The notes below the pieces were generated by a model that had not been told where the DNA came from, did not search any database, and saw only the letters and a list, made by a program, of their open reading frames with translations. From assembly GCF_000420485.1 (NCBI RefSeq), contig NZ_ATVA01000002.1, forward strand, positions 1 to 64,000: a DNA stretch of 64,000 nucleotides, written 5' to 3'. Positions 45,092 to 53,493 of the stretch are shown in pieces (within the stretch, counting starts at the first letter, position 1; each line of letters starts with the position of its first letter). The position numbers and the translations under genes were made by a program. Source of the DNA: Paucidesulfovibrio longus DSM 6739. GTDB taxonomy: Bacteria; Desulfobacterota; Desulfovibrionia; Desulfovibrionales; Desulfovibrionaceae.

Positions 45092-45443
45092 AATCATAGT
45101 TGTGGACGACATTTCCGACGCCGGGATTCTGGTCAAGCGCATTCTGGAACGCAAGGGGCACACGGTGTTCGCCTTCACCGAAGAGGAGGAGGCCATTGCC
45201 CACGCCGCGACCAGCAAGCCCGACCTCGCCATCCTGGACATCAAGCTCAAGAAGATGACCGGGGTGGAGGTGCTCGAGGAACTCAAGAAGGTCAATCCCG
45301 ACATCAAGGCCATCATGCTCACCGGCTACCCCACGCTGGAAACGGCGCGCGAGTCCCTGCGCCTGGGCGCGAGCGAGTATTGCGTCAAGCCCATCGACAA
45401 GGACGAGCTGGAGGCCAAGGTTGCCGAAGTCCTGGAAGGCTAG
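45084..45443 (+). CDS. Single-domain response regulator
   Basis: A 119-residue receiver with acidic DD at 8-9, phosphoacceptor Asp52 (LAILDIKLKKMTG), Thr in MLTGYPT and Lys in YCVKPID. No output domain. It overlaps the kinase end by 8 bases and is followed 21 bases later by the PEP-synthase-like gene, so it may relay phosphate or signal to that enzyme or to the phosphatase beyond. Confidence 0.94.
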   Translation: MAEIIVVDDISDAGILVKRILERKGHTVFAFTEEEEAIAHAATSKPDLAILDIKLKKMTGVEVLEELKKVNPDIKAIMLTGYPTLETARESLRLGASEYCVKPIDKDELEAKVAEVLEG

Positions 45444-45464
45444 CCGGGAGGCGGGTGCGCGCGC

Positions 45465-47924
45465 GTGATCATCGCCGAACTCTTCAAGCACTGGACCTAC
45501 CAGGTCTTTGCGCCCGGAGCGCTCCTGCGCAGCAAGTACAACGCCTTCAAGGAGCTGCTGGAGTACGACGACCGCTGCCTGGAGGGCATCGCCGACCTTG
45601 AGGAGATCGCCTACGGGCGGGAAAAGGCGGACTGGGCGCGCATGAGCCGGCTGAGCCGCCAACTGACACGCGACGTGGGCGAAATGGTCCGGCGGCTGAA
45701 GATCATGGGCCCCTCGCGCTACGTGGGCCTGCCCGACTACTACAACAAATTCCGCTTTTACGTGAGCATGGGCATGGACATGCCCGACCCGGCCATTGCC
45801 CCGCCCCATGTCATCGGGCTGGAGGAGGCCGCGGACGTGCCCCTGCTCGCAGGGGGCAAGGCGCGCAACGCCGGGCTCATGGCCGCCGAAACCTATCTCA
45901 ACGTGCCGCCGGGCTTCGTGGTCACGTCCAACGCCTTCAACTACTATCTTGAAGCCAACGGGCTGCGCCCGGAGCTGGACGAGCTGCTCGGCAGGGTCGA
46001 GCTGTCCCGCCCGGCCGAGCTGGAGCGGCTCTGCGCCGAGATGCGCACGCTGGTGCTGTCCGGCTCGGTGCCGCCCCCCATCGCTTCGGAAATGGAGCGC
46101 CGCGCGCACGAGCTCGCGGGCGAGGGCGGCGCGCTGGCGGTGCGCTCCAGCGCCGTGGCCGAGGACGGCGAACTCTCCTTTGCCGGGCAGTACGAGAGCA
46201 TCCTGCCCGTGGACCCGGCCCTGACCCTGGAAGCCTACAAGCGCGTGCTGGCCGGGAAATACGCGCCCCGCGCCGTGACCTACCGCATTCTCAACGGCCT
46301 CAGCGACGTGGAGACGCCCATGGCCGTGCTGGTCATGCCCGTTGTCGAGGCGCGGGCCGCCGGCGTGGTCTACACCCTGGACATGGACCGCACCCAGGCC
46401 GTCTGCGGCATGCTCTCCATCTACGCCGTGCCCGGAGTGGGCGAAAATCTCGTGGGCGGCAAGTCCGTTCCGCAAATCTACTGCCTGACCCGCGAGGCGG
46501 ACCCGCTGCTCGTGCAGGAGCCCGGCGAGTCCGCAGTGCTCGACCCGGAGCAGGCGGCCGAGGTGGCCAAGGCGGCCCTGGAGCTGGAGCAGATGTTCGG
46601 CGAGCCCCAGGACGTGGAATGGGCCATGGACCAGCAGGGCAAGCTGCACATCCTGCAATCCCGGCCCCTGGGCGGGGGACACAGGATCGCCTCCGCACCG
46701 GAAAGGCCGGCCCCGCCCGACGCCCGGCTTCTGCTCGCGGACGCCAGCCGCGCTTCCGCGGGCGCGGCCCATGGCCGGGTCTTTCATTTCGTTCCGCCGG
46801 GCCACACCCTGGAGGACATCCCCCGCGACGCCGTGCTCGTGGTCGGCGCGCTGGACCCGGCCCTGGCCGGAGCCGTGGGCAAGATCCGCGGCGTCATCGC
46901 CGAGGCGGGCAGCCGGGCCAGCCACTTCGCCTCGGTGGCGCGCGAATTCGGCCTGCCCGTGCTCGTGGGCGTGGAGGACGCCTTCGAGCGCTTTTCCGCC
47001 GGGGGCGAGGTCACGATGGACGCGGACACCGGCTCGGTCTACGAGGGGCTGGTGGAGAGCCTGCTCCTCGCGGAGGAAAAGGCCCCGCGTTCCAGCCCGG
47101 CCCTGGAGCGGCTGCGGCAGGTCATGCCGCACATCGCCCGGCTCACGCTCACGGATCCGGAATCCCCTGAGTTTTCACCTGAAAAGTGCCATTCCCTGCA
47201 CGACATCGTGCGCTTCTGCCACGAGAAGGCCGTTTCGGAGATGTTTCTGCTCGTGGGCAGGGGCGGGCGCGGCCTGGGCGCGGCGCGCAAGCTGGAGTCC
47301 GGCCTGCCGCTGGTCATGTACCTGCTGGACGTGGGGGGCGGCTTTTTCGACCAGGCCAAGGACAAGGACACGGTCACGCCGGACGACATCAAAAGCCCGC
47401 CCATGTGGTCGCTCTGGCAGGGGCTTTCGGACAAGGAAGTGGTCTGGCACGACGGGCTCACGCACATGGACTGGGAGGAGTTCGACCGGGTCAGCGCGGG
47501 CATCTTCAAGCACGACTCCGCGCTCCTGGCGAGCTACGCCGTGGTGGCCGAGGACTACGCCCATCTCATGGTCCGCTTCGGCTATCATTTTTCCCAGGTG
47601 GACGCGCTCTGCGGGCCGGACGCGCGCAAGAACTACGTCAATTTCCGCTTCAAGGGCGGCGGCGGGCTGATGCACCAGCGCGAGCTGCGCCTGCTCTTCC
47701 TGCAGCGCGTGCTGGAGGCCGAGGGCTGGAAGGTGCGCGTGCGCGGCGACCTGCTCGACGCGGCCACCGGGGGCCGGAGCGAAGCCGCGACCCAGAAGCA
47801 GCTCTTCCTGCTCGGCCGTATTCTTGGCCGCACCCGGCTCATGGACATGGGCCTGGAGGACGAGCGCCACGTGGAGCGGCTGGTGGAGGAATTTCTGAAT
47901 CCGCCCGCAGGGAACGAATACTGA
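45465..47924 (+). CDS. PEP-synthase-like protein: ATP-grasp and phosphohistidine domains, novel C-terminus
   Basis: An 819-residue protein with GTG start after GGGAGGCGGG. An N-terminal helical region (1-105) is followed by a PPDK_N/ATP-grasp domain (about 110-405): VPLLAGGKARNAGL, LAVRSSAVAEDGELSFAGQYES, EWAMDQQGKLHILQSRP. Then comes a PEP-utilizers swivel domain (about 440-530) with catalytic His487 in EAGSRASHFASVAREFGLPVLVG. The PEP-binding TIM barrel of PpsA and PPDK is missing; the last about 290 residues match nothing I know. ATP-dependent phosphorylation of the His is likely, but the acceptor cannot be PEP/pyruvate in the usual way; compare rifampin phosphotransferase, which also lacks that barrel. 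Confidence 0.85.
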   Translation: MIIAELFKHWTYQVFAPGALLRSKYNAFKELLEYDDRCLEGIADLEEIAYGREKADWARMSRLSRQLTRDVGEMVRRLKIMGPSRYVGLPDYYNKFRFYVSMGMDMPDPAIAPPHVIGLEEAADVPLLAGGKARNAGLMAAETYLNVPPGFVVTSNAFNYYLEANGLRPELDELLGRVELSRPAELERLCAEMRTLVLSGSVPPPIASEMERRAHELAGEGGALAVRSSAVAEDGELSFAGQYESILPVDPALTLEAYKRVLAGKYAPRAVTYRILNGLSDVETPMAVLVMPVVEARAAGVVYTLDMDRTQAVCGMLSIYAVPGVGENLVGGKSVPQIYCLTREADPLLVQEPGESAVLDPEQAAEVAKAALELEQMFGEPQDVEWAMDQQGKLHILQSRPLGGGHRIASAPERPAPPDARLLLADASRASAGAAHGRVFHFVPPGHTLEDIPRDAVLVVGALDPALAGAVGKIRGVIAEAGSRASHFASVAREFGLPVLVGVEDAFERFSAGGEVTMDADTGSVYEGLVESLLLAEEKAPRSSPALERLRQVMPHIARLTLTDPESPEFSPEKCHSLHDIVRFCHEKAVSEMFLLVGRGGRGLGAARKLESGLPLVMYLLDVGGGFFDQAKDKDTVTPDDIKSPPMWSLWQGLSDKEVVWHDGLTHMDWEEFDRVSAGIFKHDSALLASYAVVAEDYAHLMVRFGYHFSQVDALCGPDARKNYVNFRFKGGGGLMHQRELRLLFLQRVLEAEGWKVRVRGDLLDAATGGRSEAATQKQLFLLGRILGRTRLMDMGLEDERHVERLVEEFLNPPAGNEY

Positions 47925-47931
47925 GGCGCGC

Positions 47932-49020
47932 ATGGCCGAGAACAAGCCCGCATACAAGCTCGACTGGGTCACGGACCATCTGGCCGTGGGATATGCGCCC
48001 ATGTCCGTGGCGCAGCTCGACTCCCTGCACGAGCAGGGCGTGGACGCCATTTTGAATCTCTGCGGCGAGTTCTGCGACCTGCACGACATCGAGGCCGGGC
48101 ACGGCTTCGAGGTCTACTACATGCCCCTGCACGACGAGGAGGCCCCGGACCTGGCCGAGCTGGAAAAAGCCCTGGAATGGCTGGACGAGTCCATCTACCT
48201 GGACAAGCGCGTGCTGATCCACTGCCGCCACGGCATCGGCCGCACCGGCACGGTGCTCAACGCCTACCTGCTGCGCCGGGGCCTGGGCCACAAGCTCGCG
48301 GGCCGCACCCTGCGGGGGCTGCGCTCCAAGCCGGCCAACTTCGACCAGTGGTGGGCCATCCGCAAGTACGGCCGCAAGAGCGGCAAGCTGACCCTGCGCG
48401 AGCCTTCCCTGGAGTTCAAGCATCTCGTGGATCTCGCCCCGTACTTCCAGGACTACGAGGCGCTGGTGCGGCGGGCCGAGGATCTCTTCGACTACGAGGC
48501 GTCGGAATCCGCCGAGCGCAAGGCCCAGGGCCGCTGCGGCCTGAACCACGACCGCTGCTGCCATACTCCGGTCCGGCTGAGCCTTGTGGAGGCGGTCTAT
48601 GTGGCGCACAAGATCAACGCGCAGCTGACCAGCCAGGAGCGGCTCGACGCCATCGGCCGGGCCGTGGCCACCGCGGGCAAGGAGCGCGCCGAACAGGCCC
48701 GGCACGAGGGCCGCGAGGTCTGCCTCGCCGAGGCCGGGGCGCTCTGCCCCCTTTCGGTGGACGGGCAGTGCTCCATCTTCCCGTACCGCCCGCTGCAATG
48801 CCGCTCGTTCGAGCTTTCCGAGGAGGTCGCGAACGAGCTGTGGGAAGACCTGCTCGCGCCGGAGCTGGACAAAGGCTCCCGCGACCTGTTCTTCTCCTTC
48901 ACGTCCGAGTTCCCGGCGGAGGCGGCCATGTTCTTCGCCCTGCCGGACGTGGTCTCCGGCCGCTACGTCCAGACCTTCTTCCATTACATGATGCAAAAGA
49001 GCAAGAAACAGCCCGCATGA
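47932..49020 (+). CDS. Dual-specificity phosphatase fused to YkgJ-type Cys cluster domain
   Basis: A 362-residue protein. A dual-specificity protein phosphatase domain (about 8-150) has the signature HCRHGIGRTG with nucleophile Cys98 and Arg104, and Asp68 as possible general acid. The C-terminal half (about 190-350) has a YkgJ/CxxCxxCC-like metal cluster: CGLNHDRCCH, then CPLSVDGQCSIFPYRPLQCRSF. YkgJ proteins bind zinc or an Fe-S cluster. The gene starts 7 bases after the PEP-synthase-like gene and overlaps the next (ATGA). It may remove a phosphate placed by its neighbour, gated by metal or redox state (inference). Confidence 0.88.
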   Translation: MAENKPAYKLDWVTDHLAVGYAPMSVAQLDSLHEQGVDAILNLCGEFCDLHDIEAGHGFEVYYMPLHDEEAPDLAELEKALEWLDESIYLDKRVLIHCRHGIGRTGTVLNAYLLRRGLGHKLAGRTLRGLRSKPANFDQWWAIRKYGRKSGKLTLREPSLEFKHLVDLAPYFQDYEALVRRAEDLFDYEASESAERKAQGRCGLNHDRCCHTPVRLSLVEAVYVAHKINAQLTSQERLDAIGRAVATAGKERAEQARHEGREVCLAEAGALCPLSVDGQCSIFPYRPLQCRSFELSEEVANELWEDLLAPELDKGSRDLFFSFTSEFPAEAAMFFALPDVVSGRYVQTFFHYMMQKSKKQPA

Positions 49021-49709
49021 CGTCGGCACGCCCCCTTTCCGAAAAGATCGACGCGGCCCTGAACCTTCTGAACGGGCTTTGCCGCGCGCATGGGCCGCAG
49101 CGGGTGGCCGTGGCCTGGACCGGGGGCAAGGATTCCACCGTGGCCCTGGATCTCTGGCGGCGGACGCTCGCCGGGTGCGGCGCTGGTGCGGCCGCGCGCG
49201 TCCTTTCCGTGGATACCGGGCTGAAGTTTCCGGAGGTGGTCGCGTTCCGGGACCGCTGGGCGCGGGAGTGGAAACTGGATCTGACCGTGGCCCGGCCGGA
49301 AATGGAGCTGCGGGGCTATGCCGTGGCCGTGGACAAGGTGGCCTGCTGCCGCGACCTCAAGGTGCTGCCTCTGCAACGGGTCGTGCGGGAGCAGGGGCTG
49401 GCCGTTCTGATTTCCGGATTGCGGAGCGACGAGCATCCCAGCCGGGCCGCGCGCGCGGCCCTGGAGCCGCGCGAGGCGGGGCAAGGATGCGTCTATGCGC
49501 AGTGCAATCCGCTCCTGGACTGGAGCGAGATGGAAATCTGGGCCTACCTGACCGGCCGGAACCTGCCTTTCTGCGAGCTGTACGCCCAGGGCTACCGCTC
49601 CCTGGGCTGCGTGCCCTGCACCTCGCGTTCGGGCCGGGGCGAACGCTCTGGCCGCGCCGCGGACAAGGAAGCCCAGCTCGATACCCTGCGTTCGCTGGGG
49701 TACTTCTAG
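49017..49709 (+). CDS. PAPS-reductase-family (ATP pyrophosphatase fold) protein
   Basis: A 230-residue protein with PP-loop AWTGGKDSTVAL, then LSVDTGLKFPEVVAFRD, a CC pair (VDKVACCRDLKVLPL), the ISGLRSDEHPSRA motif and a late CVPCTSRSGRGERSG. This is the PAPS/APS reductase fold. True assimilatory APS reductases carry CC...CXXC with Fe-S, and a similar pattern (CC and CVPC) is seen here, so an APS-reductase-like or related adenylyl-sulfur role is possible. It overlaps the phosphatase fusion by ATGA and closes the operon. Confidence 0.87.
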   Translation: MTSARPLSEKIDAALNLLNGLCRAHGPQRVAVAWTGGKDSTVALDLWRRTLAGCGAGAAARVLSVDTGLKFPEVVAFRDRWAREWKLDLTVARPEMELRGYAVAVDKVACCRDLKVLPLQRVVREQGLAVLISGLRSDEHPSRAARAALEPREAGQGCVYAQCNPLLDWSEMEIWAYLTGRNLPFCELYAQGYRSLGCVPCTSRSGRGERSGRAADKEAQLDTLRSLGYF

Positions 49710-49737
49710 CCCCCCATCCACGCCCCGGAGCGGTGCG

Positions 49738-50676
49738 TCAGCGCGCCGCGCCCGGTCCGGCGAAGAGCAGGCGCAGGGCCTGGCTGCGTTCCTCCAGCGG
49801 AAGCTTCATGATTTCCTCGTAAAAGCTGATGGCCACGTCCGCGACCACGGCGTGGTCGGCCTTGGGCATCAGGCGCGGGTCGGACATGGCCGCGAAGGCC
49901 GCGACAACGGGTTCGCGGCCCTTGTAGCGCGCTTCCAGCCGGGGCAGCAGCGTGTTCAGGGTCCGGCTGAGGGCCTCGTTGGCCCGTTCCCTGGACGGCG
50001 GGGCCTGGGGTTCGTGCAGGGCGCTGTCCATGACCTCGGCCAGCACGTCGAGAACGCGCTTGTTGTCCAGGCCGGAGATGTTCGGAGGCACGCGCTCCCC
50101 GGCAAAGGCCTGGGGAAAGAGGAACAGCAGGCAATATTTGGGATCCTGGTCGCGCAGGGCGTGCATCTGCTCCAGAGCCACCTCGGCGAAGTGGGACACG
50201 GAGAGGTCCGAGGCCTTGTCGATCAGAGGCATGGCGGCCTCGGCCGCAGTCTCGCCGATCAAGGCCATGTCCGTGACCAGGAATTCGCCGCCGGTTTCCA
50301 GGGCGTGGCGGGCCATGTCGGCCAGCCGGGCGCGGACCCTGTCCGCCGCGGCCGGGTCGGCCTCTTCGAGCAGGGCGAAGAAGCGGTGCTTGGACCAGGC
50401 CTTGTCCACCTCGGCCCGGATGCGGCGGTCGAGTTCGTTGCCGCCGTCTTCCGTTCCCGGCTCGCTTTGGTTCGTCTGAATGGAGGAGCCGCCGGAGAAC
50501 AGGGGCACGACGTACTTGAGCCCGCCCACGGCGAGAACCGCTCCGAGCAGCAGGCAGAGCGCGCTGATGCCCAGGCGTTTGGCGCGGCTCTCCGTGCCGG
50601 TGAGCAGCACGCGGGAAAGGCCCATGCAGACGGCGGAACTGGCCAGGATCACGGCGACGACGATGAAGGTGTTCAT
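49738..50676 (-). CDS. Membrane-anchored protein of unknown function
   Basis: A 312-residue protein, ATG at 50676 after a perfect AGGAGG site. Two N-terminal hydrophobic helices (about 1-22 and 33-55) are followed by a long, mostly helical, soluble region (acidic linker at about 65-80, then repeats of amphipathic helices; NKRVLDVLAEVMDSALHE, ALSRTLNTLLPRLEARYKG). No family was recognised. It is convergent with the PAPS-reductase-like gene and divergent from the exported protein at 50.9 kb. Confidence 0.78.
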   Translation of the reverse strand: MNTFIVVAVILASSAVCMGLSRVLLTGTESRAKRLGISALCLLLGAVLAVGGLKYVVPLFSGGSSIQTNQSEPGTEDGGNELDRRIRAEVDKAWSKHRFFALLEEADPAAADRVRARLADMARHALETGGEFLVTDMALIGETAAEAAMPLIDKASDLSVSHFAEVALEQMHALRDQDPKYCLLFLFPQAFAGERVPPNISGLDNKRVLDVLAEVMDSALHEPQAPPSRERANEALSRTLNTLLPRLEARYKGREPVVAAFAAMSDPRLMPKADHAVVADVAISFYEEIMKLPLEERSQALRLLFAGPGAAR

Positions 50677-50692
50677 GATTCCTCCTGCCCGC

Positions 50693-50721
50693 CCCATATC
50701 CCGTATTCTCGGACATGGCAA
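50693..50721 (-). promoter_or_regulatory. Possible sigma-70 promoter of the membrane-anchored protein gene
   Basis: Minus strand TTGCCA, 17-base spacer, TATGGG; the predicted start is only a few bases before the AGGAGG site, so the leader would be very short. It overlaps the left arm of the dyad at 50707-50760. Confidence 0.35.
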
Positions 50722-50760
50722 TTTTTGCAATGTTCACGGAGAGGTGGTCCATGTCCGAGA
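50707..50760. repeat. Perfect 12-bp inverted repeat with 30-base spacer in divergent promoter region
   Basis: TCTCGGACATGG (50707-50718) and CCATGTCCGAGA (50749-50760) are exact complements, 42 bases centre to centre (about four helical turns), between two divergent genes of unknown function. It suits a looping or two-site regulator. Confidence 0.65.
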
Positions 50761-50885
50761 CGGAATCGAAATGCGGGCGGCAAAGCGCATCAAGGGTTTG
50801 ACGCTTTTCCCGGCGCGCGCTAATCCACATGGTCGGGGGGACGGAAAACGAATCCGGGCCTTGCGGTCCTTTGGGGAGGCGTGCC

Positions 50886-51917
50886 ATGCGTCGAATCGGC
50901 GTTCTTGTGCTGCTTTGCTGTCTTTGGATTCTTCCGCCTGCGCCGGCGGGAGCGGCGAGTCCCGTGCTGGAGCTTTGGCAGGGGCCGGGCTTCCAGCTCA
51001 GCAAACCCCAGGGCTGGAAGGTGCTCGTCAGCGGGCAGTGCTCGGAATTGGGATTTCTGGTCTACGACCCGACTGCCCCAGCCCGGCAATTCTTTTTTTT
51101 CGGTTCCGTGGGACCGTTCTACATGAGCGGGGATCAGAAGCAGCTCGACCAGCAGGTGGCAGGCTATTACCAGGGCATGCTCAACTGGCTGGACATGCCC
51201 GTGGTCGCGCCGCTGACGCCGGAGAATCTTTTCCGCAACTTCGAAGGCATCGCCGCGTCCGGGCTTGCCCGTCAATACGTCCCCCATTTTCCGCCCCTGC
51301 GCGGGTTCGAGCCGGTCTGGGCCGCGCCGCTGCAAAGCCAGGTGCAGGGCGGGCGGACCGGGCTTGTGCGCGGTCTCTTCGTGCAGGGAAACGTCCTGGC
51401 CGAGGGACTTTTCCAGGCCACGGTGGCTCCGTTCGCGCCTTTCACGGGCTCGCCGGGGGGCGGCACGGGCGTGGGGCTGATGGTCATGGGCCTGAGCGCG
51501 GCCAAGGATGAGTTCGCCTTCTGGCAGCCCGTGCTGACCCGGTGCCTGAGCAGTTTCGACGTGAATCCGGACTACGCCCGCCAGTGCATGCAGGCCTCGG
51601 GCCAGGCATGGGGCGCGGTGGCCTCGGCCGGGCGGACCCTCGCCGAAAGCTCGGACATGATCATGCAGGGCTGGGAGAGCCGCAACCGGAGCTACGACAT
51701 CATGGCCGAGAAGCGCAGCGACGCGATTCTCGAACGCGACCGGGTCTACAACCCGGAAACGGACGAGGTCTACGAGGTCGGCCCGCGGTTCTGGGAGCAT
51801 TACAGGCTCAATCGCCAGCAGTACAAGCAGAAGGAGCTGGAGCAATTGCCGGACGGCGACCACCGGCTCTGGGACAAGCCGCTTCTGCCCGGCGACCAGT
51901 ACATTCAGCCGGAATAG
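50886..51917 (+). CDS. Exported protein of unknown function
   Basis: A 343-residue protein, ATG at 50886 after GGGAGG. The signal peptide (MRRIGVLVLLCCLWILPPAPAG-type, about 1-24) leads to a domain with hydrophobic strands (LELWQGPGFQLSKPQGWKVLV, ELGFLVYDPTAPARQFFFFGSVGPFYMSG), which resemble a PsbP/DcrB-like stress-protein fold only superficially. The acidic and Tyr-rich C-terminus (VYNPETDEVYEVGPRFWEHYRLN) repeats Tyr and Asp. I cannot assign a function. It is divergent from the membrane-anchored protein and shares its promoter region. Confidence 0.78.
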   Translation: MRRIGVLVLLCCLWILPPAPAGAASPVLELWQGPGFQLSKPQGWKVLVSGQCSELGFLVYDPTAPARQFFFFGSVGPFYMSGDQKQLDQQVAGYYQGMLNWLDMPVVAPLTPENLFRNFEGIAASGLARQYVPHFPPLRGFEPVWAAPLQSQVQGGRTGLVRGLFVQGNVLAEGLFQATVAPFAPFTGSPGGGTGVGLMVMGLSAAKDEFAFWQPVLTRCLSSFDVNPDYARQCMQASGQAWGAVASAGRTLAESSDMIMQGWESRNRSYDIMAEKRSDAILERDRVYNPETDEVYEVGPRFWEHYRLNRQQYKQKELEQLPDGDHRLWDKPLLPGDQYIQPE

Positions 51918-52008
51918 GCCGACAGCGGCGGGGCTGCGCCCGATCCGCCGATCCGGAGTGCGCATTCCGAGGTTTTACCCTTGTCCAAGTCGTGGTATGG
52001 GGATCGCC

Positions 52009-53433
52009 ATGCCCACGATACTCACCGTTGCCGAGCTGACCCGCGCCGTCAAGGACGTCCTGGAGACGGAATTCCCGTTCGTCTGGGTGCGCGGACAGGT
52101 GGCCAACGTCTCGCGCCCGGCCAGCGGGCATCTCTACTTCACCCTGACGGACGGCGACTGCGTGCTCGGCGTGGTCTGGTTCAAGTCCGCCCAGTGGAAG
52201 CGCGGGGAGGACGGCGGCGCCGTGAACCCGGCCACGGGCGAGGTGCTGGAGGCGGGTGCGGGCGAGAGCGCGCCCCGGCTGGAGGAGGGCCGCGAGGTGC
52301 TCTGCGCCGGGCGGCTCAACGTCTACGAGCGGCGCGGCGTGTACCAGCTCGTGGCGGAACTGGTCCAGGAAGAGGGCGTGGGCGATCTGCACATGGCCTT
52401 CGAGGCGCTCAAGCGCGACCTGGAGGCGCGGGGCTGGTTCGATCCTTCCCGCAAGAAGCCGCTGCCGCGCCACCCCTGGCGCGTGGCCGTGGTCACGTCG
52501 CCTCGCGGCGCGGCCGTGCGCGATTTTCTCCGCCTTGCGGGCGAGCGCGGCTGGGGCGCGGAAATCCGCATCCACCCGACCCTCGTGCAGGGCGAGCAGG
52601 CTCCGGCCCAGATCGCCGAGGCCCTGGCCCGCGTCAAGGCGGACGGCTGGGCCGAAGTCGCGGTCCTGGTGCGCGGGGGCGGCTCCCTGGAGGATCTCTG
52701 GGCCTTCAACACCGAAGAGGTGGCCGCCGCCATCGTGGGCATGTACATTCCCGTGGTCACGGGCGTGGGCCACGAGCCGGACGTGAGCATCGCGGACTAC
52801 GTGGCCGACCGCCGGGCCGCCACGCCGAGCCATGCGGCGGAATTGCTCTGGCCCCGGCGCAGCAGCCTCGTCCAGGAGGTGGACGGGCTGGAGATGCGCC
52901 TTGGCCGGGCCTTCGGAGCGCTCCTGACCGCGCGGGACGAACGGCTGGCCGGGCTGCGAAAGGCCCTGGCCTGGCTTTCTCCGGCGCAGCGTCTGGAGCG
53001 GCTGTCCCAGGGATTCGAGCAGGCCGGGCGGCGTCTGGATCAGGCCGGGGAACGTTTTTTCAAGCTGCGCGGGGAACGGCTGCGCGCCGTGGCCCTGCGC
53101 CTGGAGCGCGCCCAGGGCGACCAGCGGCTGCGCGAGCGCGGGCGGCCCCTGCGGGAGACGGTCCTGCGGCTGGAACGCGCGGCCGAAGGGCTGCTCGCCC
53201 AGCGGAGCCGCGAGCGGGACGTGCTCCAGGCGCGGCTGGCGGCCCTGGACCCGGAAAAGCCCCTGGAACGGGGCTACAGCCTGGTGCGGATGCAAAAGGA
53301 CGGACGGTTTCTGCGTTCCTGGCGCGAGGTCGCGCCTGGGGACCGGCTGGAAATCCGCGTACGCGACGGCGTGGTCCTGGCCGAGGCCGAACAGGCCGGA
53401 CCAGAACAGAAAAAGGACACGGGCGGCGAGTGA
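52009..53433 (+). CDS. xseA: Exodeoxyribonuclease VII large subunit
   Basis: A 474-residue protein. The start ATG at 52009 (after GGGGAT) gives MPTILTVAELTRAVKDVLE, the usual XseA opening; an ATG at 51997 is possible. The OB-fold domain (about 1-110; FVWVRGQVANVSRPASGHLYF) is followed by the nuclease domain (VAVVTSPRGAAVRDF, VLVRGGGSLEDLWAFN, VVTGVGHEPDVSIADYVADRRAATPSHAAEL) and a long coiled region. It degrades single-stranded DNA with XseB, encoded 1 kb downstream. Confidence 0.97.
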   Translation: MPTILTVAELTRAVKDVLETEFPFVWVRGQVANVSRPASGHLYFTLTDGDCVLGVVWFKSAQWKRGEDGGAVNPATGEVLEAGAGESAPRLEEGREVLCAGRLNVYERRGVYQLVAELVQEEGVGDLHMAFEALKRDLEARGWFDPSRKKPLPRHPWRVAVVTSPRGAAVRDFLRLAGERGWGAEIRIHPTLVQGEQAPAQIAEALARVKADGWAEVAVLVRGGGSLEDLWAFNTEEVAAAIVGMYIPVVTGVGHEPDVSIADYVADRRAATPSHAAELLWPRRSSLVQEVDGLEMRLGRAFGALLTARDERLAGLRKALAWLSPAQRLERLSQGFEQAGRRLDQAGERFFKLRGERLRAVALRLERAQGDQRLRERGRPLRETVLRLERAAEGLLAQRSRERDVLQARLAALDPEKPLERGYSLVRMQKDGRFLRSWREVAPGDRLEIRVRDGVVLAEAEQAGPEQKKDTGGE

Positions 53434-53493
53434 CGCGCCCCTTGAAACGGAATTCGCAAGGCCGCGCGTTGCGGCCATGAGGAGATTGACGCG

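Noticed and set aside
53460-53476. GGCCGC-GCGTT-GCGGCC hairpin between xseA and the M23 gene
   Set aside because: Only 6 bp without a T-run, and overlapping the leader of the next gene; too weak to list as a terminator.
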